DNA of 64,000 bases, taken from contig WACJ01000434.1 in assembly GCA_008973525.1 (NCBI GenBank), forward strand, positions 1-64,000. The letters are read 5' to 3'. Shown here one piece after another: positions 25,795 through 34,942 of the stretch; position 1 is the first letter of the stretch; each line of letters begins with the position of its first letter. A program made the position numbers and the translations under genes. Source of the stretch: Stenopsyche tienmushanensis (lineage: Eukaryota; Arthropoda; Insecta; Trichoptera; Stenopsychidae). Below the pieces are notes generated by a model. The model did no database searches. It was not told the DNA's origin and saw only the letters and a program-made list of their open reading frames with translations.

Positions 25795-25816
25795 CGAATC
25801 CCACTTGATGACACCA
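25795..25816 (-). promoter_or_regulatory. Primer-binding site, tRNA-Leu-like
   Basis: One base inside the 5' LTR the minus strand begins TGGTGTCATCAAGTGGGATT. Its complement ends AATCCCACTT..TGACACCA, which resembles the 3' end of eukaryotic tRNA-Leu including CCA, with a small mismatch in the middle. This is the expected place for minus-strand priming. Confidence 0.65.
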
Positions 25817-25817
25817 C

Positions 25818-26470
25818 TGCTACGTAGACCCCTCGCTGACACAAGGCGGTCCGTTATCTACGTCGCTGCGATTATGTTATCGCGTTCTTCAGACGCGAGA
25901 TCCGCACCGGAGAGACGCTCAAAACCGCGAGGGATCGCTTCGAAAAGCGACCACAGTACGGAGATGTAATGGGTGGCTCCGAATGTCGTTCTGGCGCTGA
26001 TCAACGACGGTCAGGATTCTGTAACTCGTTCGGTGACGGGATTCCAGGAACCGGAGCTCCGCAGGGATATATAATGGATACACAATATGTTGGCTCAACG
26101 CATGTATTTATTCAAAATACGGAGCGCAACAGTCGTGGATGATAATGGCGTATACTATGAACAATCAGGCGACGTGTACGAGGAGGCTTCTACAGACCAA
26201 GTCCCCGAAGAGATGTTGGTCGGGCAAGGACTAGGAATCAACTAAAAACTTCATGATTTGGCAGAAGAGTGTCTCATTTCTACCTGGCAATTGAAGCCAG
26301 CACCCTTCCTTATCTCTAAACCCGACGCCAGCGTTCTTATCTACACGGAGAGGCGTCGCTCCAGCCCTTATAGCGATACTTTTGACCATATGGACTGGCA
26401 ACGGCGGAATCCCATGGATTTCGCCGCATGCACTCTATATTTAATAATTTACGTATGCCTCCACGCTACA
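25818..26470 (-). repeat. 5' LTR (right on the plus strand)
   Basis: This is the promoter-bearing LTR in the minus-strand sense, 653 bp, matching the left copy except at three positions. Its inner edge reads TGCTACG where the left copy reads TGTAACG. The TATA-like motif is at 26365-26373 and the AATAAA at 26107-26112. It is flanked outside by GTAC at 26471-26474. Confidence 0.9.
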
Positions 26471-26474
26471 GTAC
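26471..26474. repeat. Target-site duplication, right copy (GTAC)
   Basis: GTAC follows the terminal CTACA of the right LTR and matches 22873-22876. Confidence 0.85.
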
Positions 26475-28020
26475 GATTGATTTATTTGGATTTAGCATTA
26501 ATAAAGGGGACAAAATCATAGTATCGAAAATTTGTTGAAAAAATATGTACATTCTAATTTAAGCTTAATTAAAATATATATATATCATTTTTTCAAACAG
26601 ATGTGCTATGTACGAATGGAGCTTTATCTAAAAGCTACCATTGATAAAATGACAATGGAATTAAAAAATATCTGTCCATTTTTATGTAGCTTCGGGATAT
26701 AATTCCTTTTGATGAAAAGGTCAACAAATACGTACAAAAATAATTAATACACGTCTTTGTAGCCCACATTTGGGTTATGTTTATAACCGACGTTTGGGGT
26801 TTCCATGATGAAATACAATTAAACATTATTCGAAGGACACTCTTTGAACTTTCGCAACGAAGACCCCTTTTGTTGATATTATGCCACAGCGGCGAATAAA
26901 GGAATTTTTAATTAATTAACTTGCCTTTTTGCCGCGGCGGAGGCCCCGATGCCGCTATTTTATTCTGCACACCCATATAAATGAGCTGTTAGTGGTGAAA
27001 TTTATGGACAGCCACTTACGTTGTGTATTTTTTGTTATCTATATTTGTCATGGTCGCGATATGAGCGCTTGCAGAGATAAAAATGGCTGACGGGTGGAAA
27101 CAAAATGGCGGAAGATAGGAACAAATCCCCCTTTTGCAACGCAACATCGTGTACCCAAACGAGAGAAAATAAATTCAAATGAATATTTTTGATCCTATAT
27201 TCATATATTTAATAAAAAATAAGTAAGATATTAATAATTAATATTAAAATGTCAAGAAAAACACACAGAAAATAATCTAGTTTTTCGAAACTATTACCAG
27301 TAGAAAAACAGTAATTTAATTAGAAAGATCGTTCAGAAATAGTAAATTGACAAATATGGTCAAGTAAAAATGAATTAAATATTATAAAAATATTTATATA
27401 CATATATTTATCAAGTATAAAATCTTGTGAAAATGTAGACTCAAAGTATTCCAAAATATTACTAGTTCCTTCGAATTCAAGTTTTGCAAGAAGCACTCCC
27501 GGATGAGTATCTTTTTTTTAATATAATATCCACAATATTTTATTAAAAAAGCACTTGTGAAAATGTACAAATAAAATAAAATTTTACTCATATTATTTAT
27601 AGATCAATTTTCTAATAGCATTGTGCATGTATTGAAAACCCTCTAAGTTAGATTTTTTTTAGCATGAATATAGTGAAATTTATTTGCTAAAGGTTTATTT
27701 ACATATTTTTATCATAACGCGAGATTATGAAACGAGAAAAGCTTTCAATTGAATCTGCCAAATGAGAGAGTAAGGAGACATGATTTCATTTTCAGGTATA
27801 AACGGTGAGAAAAAGTCATCTCAAAAATATTACAAACATTCAATAAAAAGTATGCATATTCGTAAAAAAAATATCTTTATGCCATTTTAACAAAATATAT
27901 GTTTTTTTTAAATAAAATGTTAATAATAATAAGTGTCTTTAGCCGGGCCCAGTATCACCCTTGCGAGGAAAAGAGGCAATGAACTCCATGTACTTCATAA
28001 AGCCCTTTGTAGTAAAATCA
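26475..28020. other. AT-rich stretch with one GC-raised island
   Basis: About 26830-27130 is GC-raised and includes GCCGCGGCGGAGGCC near 26930 and the homeodomain-type sequence TTAATTAATTAA near 26910. No product is recognised. The flanks are AT-rich, with a TA-rich run near 26573-26585. Confidence 0.4.
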
Positions 28021-28024
28021 ACAT

Positions 28025-28445
28025 GGTCTTCTCGAGTAGTTTTCCACTGTCTTCTGAAAAAGGCTACTCAGTTATAAAAAATGCGTGAAACCCTCGCGCG
28101 TTAAAAGTGAAACATTTCAACCCCTAGAAAAAGTAAATTGTATGCTTTTTATCATTTGTAAACGAAATTTGTTAGCTAAACGATGAAAATGTGTGTTGTG
28201 TAATATATAATAAAATAGCCAAACTACTGCTGCTTTCAAAGTTTGTTGAGTTTCACTTTTCGTGACGTTCTAGCCAATTTGCCCTACTCTACTTTTAAAA
28301 AAACCCATACTTTCTACCAAGATGGCTACAAAATCACCCACAGATATTTTTACTAAGCGCTTAAAATGAAATTCGCAGATATAGACGCGATAGATGTAAC
28401 ACTTTCTTGGAATTAATATTGACTGCACTACGATGACGAACATAC
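28025..28445. repeat. Family-1 repeat, copy E, split by a family-2 insertion
   Basis: The left piece (about 28028-28075) matches copies A and B around TCGAGTAGTTTTCCACTGTC and CTACTCAG. The right piece (about 28305-28445) resumes at a CCCATACTTTCTACC-like site, then AAATGAAATTCG and GATGGATGTAAC-like motifs. The sequence between them belongs to a different repeat, family 2. The two family-1 pieces are contiguous in copies A and B, so family 2 inserted into family 1. Confidence 0.5.
28155..28282 (+). repeat. Family-2 dispersed repeat, shortened copy
   Basis: It shares GAAATTTGTTAGC, then AAACGATGAA, then the TAATAAAATAG core, then GTTTCACTTTTCGTGACGTT with the copies at 51.9 and 54.4 kb. The middle block present in those copies is missing. 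AAAAGTGAAAC at about 28105 and GTTTCACTTTT at about 28251 are inverted, which could mark terminal repeats. Confidence 0.55.
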
Positions 28446-28478
28446 GGCATAAAATAAGAGATGTATATATATAGTATG

Positions 28479-28560
28479 TAGGGCTTATACAAAAACCGAC
28501 ATTCTTTAAAACCGGGTTTCGAACGAAATCGGTTTCCACCGGTTTTCAGTTTTAAGGAAA
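28479..28560. repeat. Possible hAT-type element end
   Basis: TAGGGCTTATAC is followed by subterminal ACCGGGTTT, CCACCGGTTTT and similar motifs. Such ACCGGTTT-rich subterminal DNA behind a YAGGG terminus is typical of many arthropod hAT ends. No opposite end or target duplication was located. Confidence 0.3.
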
Positions 28561-30240
28561 TAGTTTGAATTTTGTTCAACGTTAAAAGTAAATAAAATAA
28601 TCACAACAATAAAAAATAAAATAATTGGCACATCCAACCAAATATTTTTAAGTCAAATTTAACTATCAGAGCGATCAATAATCATAAAAAAATATGTATT
28701 GATTATTGCAAAAAAATAGCAATCAAAATATAATGTTGTATCTAGCCGTCATTTGGAGAAGTTATTGAAAATACTGTCAATGACTGTCAATATTCTGATA
28801 TTTAATAATGAGCTTTAATGAAATTCAAATCGGTTGTGATGGCAGTTATTGTTAATTAAGGCTTGATCAAAATTATATTTGACGGTGACACCAACCAATG
28901 GTACGATCTGTGCAGGTCATTTGCTATCTATTGCTACTTGTTGCCATTCAACTTATCATTTATATTGATGATATTCAAGGATAAGCAGATATGTTTCATT
29001 AAAGGATATCGTCTCCTTCAATTTCTTTAATAACATCAAATAAACCTTTCAAAAACATTTTCTTATGGTATATTTTTTAATAAATCATTGAAATATCTTA
29101 ATGATCGGAAATGAAGCTTTTTTCGTCAAAAGAAGGTGAGGCTAAAAGAGGATCTTCCTCGCTTAATCTACATATAAGGCGAATTCCCAAAATACTTTGC
29201 CAAACCTCAAGCATTAACTTATAAGCTTTTGAGAGCCTTCTGCTCGGTTCTTAAGTTAAGGTCTTTCTATGTATAAGAAAAGTTGAGGGGTAGAGCTCGC
29301 GGGCACATATTTTCTTTTAAATTGTATCGCCATATTTTATCTGAAAGCGTATACATTTCAAATAATAAGATATTTGCGTAATCTTAAATGAGGTTTCTTA
29401 TAATACCATATAAATGGGAGTGTTTTTCAGGTCGTTGACCGACGAATGTTGTAATATTAATTTAAGTTTGAGTAAGATTTTTAAAGCCTATAAATCTGCC
29501 AAACCTTTTTTCAGTTACTAAACGGAAAATTCTTTATCTGTAATGATTTTTTTAATGAATAAGCGCTACAGAAAATTTTACATATAAAGTAGGATATATT
29601 TAGATTTGATGTTTTGTAGGTAAACTATATTGTATTAAGTCTTTACAACAGGCTTTCGATTATTTTAATCTCTATCAAGTTGAACTTAATAGAAACTATA
29701 AAAAAAAGTAATTTTGTACTTCAAAATGTACCAATAATTGAAATTTTAATAAACCTGTAGAAATATTATCACTGATGAAACATTTATGTTACACCAATAA
29801 TAAAATTGTTTGATTGAATAAATGCTTGACAAATCAATTTACTTATACATAAACTACGTATATAGGCTTTTTTTTTATTAAAATATGACTGTCTAAGTCT
29901 AGTCTAAAGTAACTATTGAGATGATTAATAAAGTTTTTCAGGATCATCTATGAATAACTGCATTTGCAATAACAATGAAAATACTATTTTAAAATATTGA
30001 AAATTTTACTACTCTTTAGAAACTTAGCTTGAAAAAAGCTATGCTAGAAAAACCCCTAGATCCGATAACGTAAATAAACCTTAAATAAAAGAAGAAATGT
30101 GCTTATCTCCAGAAAAAATCTCGGAGCTTTTGCTTTATTTTAAGATTTGAATACCATTCAATATATTTTTGAGTTTTGGAAAATTAATTTATGTACCAAA
30201 TTGCTTATCAAAATATATATATTTATATTTGGTAAGCATT
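28561..30240. other. AT-rich stretch with no recognised gene
   Basis: Only short low-complexity frames are present. No repeat termini or RNA genes were recognised. Confidence 0.5.
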
Positions 30241-30925
30241 TTAGGCGTTGGTGGGTCGAGCGTGTTTGTTATCTAGTAATTATTATTCTGCTTTTAGCCT
30301 GACTACCCCTAATTGTGTCATCTTTTTTGGACCAACCGCGTTGTGCGATATAACGATTACATCAACTGCAAGCAAAAATGGTCGAAAAATAACGACCAGA
30401 ATCATTGCTTTAATCATCAGCTTTAACGGGCACGGAATTACGCCGACCACAAAAGCCTCTCCCATCCCCAAATTCACTGTTTTTGTCCCTAATTCGTATT
30501 TGCGTATAAATGCGCGCAAAGCCTTTCACGCAGGTGTTGTTGCGTGCTAGGGGTAATTTATTTGCGTTTCCGTCAAAACTGTTTTTTTAATGCGATAAAA
30601 AAAGTGTTCACGGAGTGATGATAAAAATTTAAGATAAAGTTGTTGAAGTAAAAACGGGTATCAGTGGGTATAACGTCCGTCCGAAAAAAAGTATTTTCCT
30701 TACGTTAGCGTTTTTAGTTCGAGTACACATTACGTTTTTTCCGCTCCTAATAAAGGCCACTTATACACACTGGTATTTTTACATCACGATCGATATCCTT
30801 TTTGCACAAAAATGCTCTCCTCAATTTTGTGGGCTAAGGGATAAACCATGTGATGAATGCTTTGCGTATTAGGGGCTCAATATGTTGCTTTTCGTGTGCA
30901 GAGGTCGATCAATATGCAAAATCAA
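30240..30925. other. GC-balanced island with ORFs open on both strands
   Basis: A 100-codon plus-strand frame (30248-30550) and a 78-codon minus-strand frame (30283-30519) overlap. The minus-strand product is strongly hydrophobic in the middle. Neither resembles a known family. A short exon, old transposon or conserved noncoding element are all possible. Confidence 0.3.
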
Positions 30926-31485
30926 CTAAACGTGTTATTTTAAACAGTAAAAACAAGGATATTTTTTATTTTAAAAATTATTTATTTAAATTTGGTTATT
31001 TTGTTTAAATCAGTAAATAAACGAAGGTAAAAATAGGCATGAACTATGATGATGTATTATATAATTTAAGAAATGTTTCAATTGAATGTCAAATTTTTGT
31101 AGGATGATTGAAATTTGATATCATAATAATTTTGGCAAGTGGAAGTTCAAATACATCCCTACATCAACGTGCAAAAACCTGTATATAATTTAAAACATTT
31201 TATAACACAACATTGGGTGTTAGCCTAAATTTTGTAACAAGTTTATATAGATGAATTGCCATAAATTGAATTTTTCTCATACGTCTATTATCTTTCAATT
31301 TCCTCCATATTTCTAATATTAAGGCATAGTTATTTGTATAAGTGTTCAAATCATTGTGTTTTCTTGTAAAAATGTATAAATTTAAGACTTTGATATTGAT
31401 GACTTCGGCATATCATACGTTGAATTGAAGCGAGTCAATTTATAATCATCACCGGCCCTTTTAAGAAGGGATTTAAATAAGGTTA
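30926..31485. other. AT-rich stretch with no recognised gene
   Basis: Nothing beyond AT-rich sequence was seen before the family-1 repeat begins. Confidence 0.5.
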
Positions 31486-31487
31486 CA

Positions 31488-32425
31488 CATTGTCACATAA
31501 ACATAAAAACACTAAGATCAGAAGACAAACTTACACAACTAGGTTCACGGTCCGATCGCCAAAGGGCTGTTTCGACTACTTCCATACTACAATCTTGACT
31601 ATGGAACCATTTGATCTTACTGATATAGACCTGACTAGTTGATCCCTGTCTTTCACCTATTTATTCCAGCTATGTCTATTTTTTCCAGTTGCTCAAAGTC
31701 TGACCAATTAAATATTGTTTGATTGTGCCTAGTCGGTACTAAACGCTAAAGTTCTAATACTTAGATGCGACATAATTACCCCTGGCTTATACAATTTGAC
31801 TAACACTTTTTTGCGGCCTAAGCACAATTGACTACTCCTAACTAATATGCTTATAAGATTTTATTAATAAATATTGGGTACTTGACTAGTATTTATTACA
31901 GATTAAATACTTAAATACTCGTTTAACAGCAAGCTGATACCCAGTTTATATACTATCATTGCTACTTTTACAAATCAAGTCTTGCTTGTCACTCGCTATC
32001 TCTTACATAGTCGACCCTACCCAGTAATATGGAGCACGATGAACCTTATCGGTTCGGAGCCAAGAAGCTTTAGGAACAGAATAAGGACCAGAAGAACACC
32101 AAATATACATCATTGAGGAGAGGAAAATGAAGAACTTCATTTTGCAACTTTAACAGCATTGTCTTTCGTTAACTTCTATATCAAAAAGGTCGTCTAGAGT
32201 CGTTTTCTACTGTGTTCAGAAGAAAACTACTTAGTCTTTACAAACTTCCCACACTCTCTATCAAGACGATCACGAAAGCGTCGGTGGCAATGCTATCTTC
32301 AATATCGAGCGAATGAGGAGGTGAATGTATGATACAGACGTGATGGATGTAACCCCTTCTTGTAAATAGATTTAGAAGAGGCCCATAGTTCTGTAGTGGA
32401 CTGTTTGTAGCTGCAATATGATGAT
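31488..32425. repeat. Family-1 dispersed repeat, copy B (longest)
   Basis: It aligns with copy A from GTCACATAAACATAAAAACAC through ACAACTAGGTTCACGG to CTGTAGTGGACTG. It carries extra blocks at about 31755-31880 and 32045-32190 that copy A lacks, and it lacks a block that copy A keeps, so the ancestral element was longer than either. No recognisable ORF spans the repeat. Its class is unknown. Confidence 0.75.
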
Positions 32426-32429
32426 AATG

Positions 32430-33780
32430 ATGATATCCTTGGCATTGCGTTTGAAAAAAGGTGATCCTCTTTTCTTGGACGAAAACGCTTCCTTTTTCTG
32501 ATAAGACATTTCGAAAATATGTCTATTTACTATATGAAGAATCTCCAATCTCTTTACTTGATATCCAAGAATTTCAATTTCATCCTCGTTTTAATACAGG
32601 TTGACTTTATTGTCTTTTGAACTTTCACAAGAGCGATTTCGAGGCGGCACATCGGTATTTAATTCGACACACTGTAAAGAGGACATTCGTGAAATAATGG
32701 TTTTTATTGATTATTTAGGTTATGACTAGTTTAATATTTGTTGTCGGAGAAATATTTTTATGGACAAAGCCGGATTATTATCTTCAAGTATAAAATTAGT
32801 CAACACATCAAATAGACGGGTATTGGTGGAGATATGTATACGCCATATATAACTTTTAAGTACCAAAGCCGAGAAGGACATAAATTTGTGTATGTATTCG
32901 TAGCATTGCATAAATAATAATCAGCAAAAATACCCGTAAAAGGGTTTATGTAATTTCACTTATGGATTTTGAATTTCGTCACATTTATGTGTGCGGTAAG
33001 TCTAGTGTTAAAGGCGTTTTGTATCGATCAATGCGAAATAAATACATCGATCCCTGGTCGAAGCTTTGAGCGTTTCGTAATTCCATTTTATGTATTAATA
33101 ACGTTTTTATTCCCACTACAAATGTTTACCGGTGTAAAAAGTGGTCGTAAAATTTTATATTGCTTTATCATAGAATTTTTCTTCAATTTTTATCAATGGA
33201 CTTTTATATTTCCGCAATGAAATTTCAAGGAAGTACCCTTGTGTCGATTTTGTTTCCTCTGCAAAAATGTACCTACATCATATATCTTCTTCGTTCAACT
33301 TTTTTTCATGATACATTGACAGTTTCGTTATTTATCTTACTTACACAAAAAGCATCCCAACTTTTTTATTGGAATTATTTTTCCTCCGAAGGAAGAACTT
33401 ATTTAATTATTTAAATTAAATCGGGATAAAAATATTTTCTTGTACCTTTTGAGCTAATAAATTACATTGTTTATGGCTTTAATTGTACCATAACCGGCTA
33501 AATACATTTTTTAATATTAATTTCATTTTCTTTGATAAAAGTTTGTAGTCCTACATTTTATTACTATGATAAAGAATTATACTTTTATAAAGATATTGGA
33601 TCAGAAAACACTAAGGGCATGCATACTGAACTTACTACATTATTTTTTTTTTATTATTACTCCATTCACAATTGACAACGAAGAGATGAATATTTTACGA
33701 TATATAATAAGATTTAACTCCGATTTCGGAGACAAAAATGATCAGTATTTAGAACTGCTTGGGAAGATATGAAAATAGGT
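32430..33780. other. AT-rich stretch with no recognised gene
   Basis: Short hydrophobic plus-strand frames (32969-33220, 33160-33414, 33566-33772) have AT-driven composition (Phe, Ile, Leu, Tyr) and no recognised domain. Confidence 0.45.
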
Positions 33781-33809
33781 GCTATATATTATATCAATAT
33801 GATATTTTC

Positions 33810-33902
33810 AAAAGTCAAAAAAGGACGGTACATGTACGGTAATACTCTGGGGATCACTAAAGTGCGCACGCACATGTACGTTCGTACTCATCTAAGGGTT
33901 AA
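33810..33902. repeat. Possible piggyBac-like element end
   Basis: On the minus strand the sequence begins TTAACCCTTAGATGAGTACG, followed by subterminal ACGTACATGTGCGTGCGC. A TTAA target followed by CCCTT fits piggyBac-like termini. The opposite end was not identified. The LINE copy inserted at this boundary, so its duplication includes the TTAA. Confidence 0.35.
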
Positions 33903-33908
33903 TAATAG
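33894..33908. repeat. LINE target-site duplication, left copy
   Basis: The 15-bp AAGGGTTAATAATAG (13 bp if the leading A residues are ambiguous) recurs after the poly-A tail at 34928-34942. It defines the limits of one target-primed insertion. Confidence 0.9.
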
Positions 33909-34682
33909 CGGGCGGCCGGAATTGCAGAGGGCCTGGCCAGGTTGATGCCTAACATCGGTGGCCCGAAGACCAACCGGAGGAAGCTTTATAATGAGGTAGT
34001 GCATTCGGTGCTGTTGTACGGCGCGCCGATATGGGCCGATGCACTGCACATAGAGCGGGCCAGGCTCAACTTGGCCAGGGTCCAGAGGAGGAGCGCGATC
34101 AGGGTTGCGGCGGCGTACCGCACGGTGTCAGAGGACGCAGTCCTGGCGCTGACCGCGGTACCGCCGATAGATCTTCTCGCCAAGGAGAGGAAGACCACAC
34201 GGTTCGGTGAAGACAAGAAGAGAGCCAAGGAGCTCACCATGGAGGCATGGCAGACTCGCTGGCAAAACTCCATCAAAGGCCGGTGGACCCACCGAATCCT
34301 GCCGACCCTGAAGCCCTGGGTGGACAGAAAGCACGGGCAACTGTGCTACCACCTAACCCAGGTGCTCACCGGGCACGGTTGCTTCGGTGGCTATCTCCAT
34401 AGAATTGGAAAAGAAACCGGACCGGGATGCCACCACTGCAATGCAGAAACGGATGATGCTGCACATACGACATTCGTCTGTCCAGCGTTCGACGCAGAGA
34501 GGGAAAACCTAAAGGGGAAGCTTGGTTTGAATACGCTCTCCCCCGACATCATGATACCCTCGATGCTGACTAGCGCGGAGACATGGAATGCGTGGTGCAG
34601 ATACGCAACGGCTGTAATCCGGGCCAAGGAAGAAGCGGAGCGCGAGAGACGTCGCCTTCGCCCCCCATCTGAACCATCGTAG
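33909..34682 (+). pseudogene. LINE ORF2 C-terminal fragment (R1-clade)
   Basis: The frame is open from the insertion edge (the first internal ATG is at 33942) to a TAG at 34680. It begins with the segment downstream of the RT domain: ARLMPNIGGPK, then KLYNEVVHSVLLYGAPIWAD, and RRSAIRVAAAYRTVSEDA. These are characteristic of R1-clade and related elements. Near the C-terminus lies a zinc-binding pattern C-x2-C-x8-H-x4-C at about 34428-34480, usual for this group. A short Arg/Glu-rich tail follows. The endonuclease and catalytic RT motifs are missing through 5' truncation, so it cannot act alone. The frame has no internal stops, suggesting a fairly young copy. It is strongly GC-rich compared with the flanks. 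Confidence 0.9.
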
Positions 34683-34776
34683 ATGACAACATAGAGGACC
34701 CGAGAGGGACACATTGCTGCCACCCTGGCATTGCTTCACTTGTAGCCGGGTGGCAGTGGAAGAAAAAAGAAAAGAA

Positions 34777-34858
34777 AGATCCAGACTAAATGACGAAACA
34801 TTCGATGCTTTAATGTTACTTCGGGCATATTTTCAAAATAATATTTAAAATTTTTTAG
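34777..34858 (+). pseudogene. hAT transposase 3' fragment captured on the LINE
   Basis: In frame, the sequence gives RSRLNDETFDALMLLRAYF then QNNI and a stop, the last residues of a hAT dimerisation domain. It matches 38918-38998 apart from a few changes (for example Phe for Leu in DETFD). The junction with LINE sequence falls in AAAGAAAGATCC, where an AG is compatible with either source. The source hAT must be another copy, because the stop context and 3' UTR differ from the 38-kb locus. Confidence 0.85.
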
Positions 34859-34900
34859 TTTGCTATTTATCTACTTTTGAATTGTATTTTTCTTTCCTTA

Positions 34901-34929
34901 AATAAATAAAAAAAAAAAAAAAAAAAAAA
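34901..34929 (+). terminator. Polyadenylation signal and poly-A tail of the chimeric retrocopy
   Basis: Two overlapping AATAAA hexamers (34901-34906 and 34905-34910) run directly into about 20 A residues ahead of the right duplication. The tail was probably copied from a polyadenylated RNA ending with hAT-derived 3' UTR. Confidence 0.75.
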
Positions 34930-34942
34930 GGGTTAATAATAG

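Larger units (their letters stand above)
22877..26470 (-). mobile_element. Non-autonomous LTR retrotransposon, complete
   Basis: A 3594-bp element lies between GTAC duplications. Two 653-bp direct repeats (22877-23529 and 25818-26470) begin TG and end CA. I counted three differences between them: two adjacent bases at the outer edge and one at 23111/26052. This implies recent insertion. Sense is the minus strand: a primer-site-like sequence lies inside the right LTR, a G-rich polypurine tract lies beside the left LTR, and the only long ORF (450 aa) reads in the same direction. The 2.3-kb interior has no protease, reverse transcriptase, RNase H or integrase, so enzymes must be supplied in trans. 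The interior is far more GC-rich than the host DNA. A 4-bp duplication and a tRNA-Leu-type primer favour Ty3/gypsy affiliation, but without pol this is inference. Confidence 0.9.
33909..34929 (+). mobile_element. 5'-truncated R1-clade LINE fused to a hAT 3' end
   Basis: The insertion is bounded by a 13-15 bp duplication and ends in an A run of about 20 bases. From the first base the reading frame is the C-terminal part of a LINE ORF2, which marks 5' truncation. The LINE 3' UTR runs to about 34776 and ends in an A/G-rich stretch. It is followed directly by about 80 nt homologous to the end of a hAT transposase gene (compare 38918-38998) including its stop, a short 3' UTR and overlapping AATAAA signals at 34901-34910. 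One duplication surrounds the whole chimera, so it inserted as a single cDNA. Either the reverse transcriptase switched templates or an older LINE read through into a downstream hAT. Confidence 0.9.

Noticed and set aside
33986..34739. Minus-strand ORFs of 74-110 codons
   Set aside because: Shadows of the R1-clade LINE ORF2 on the opposite strand.
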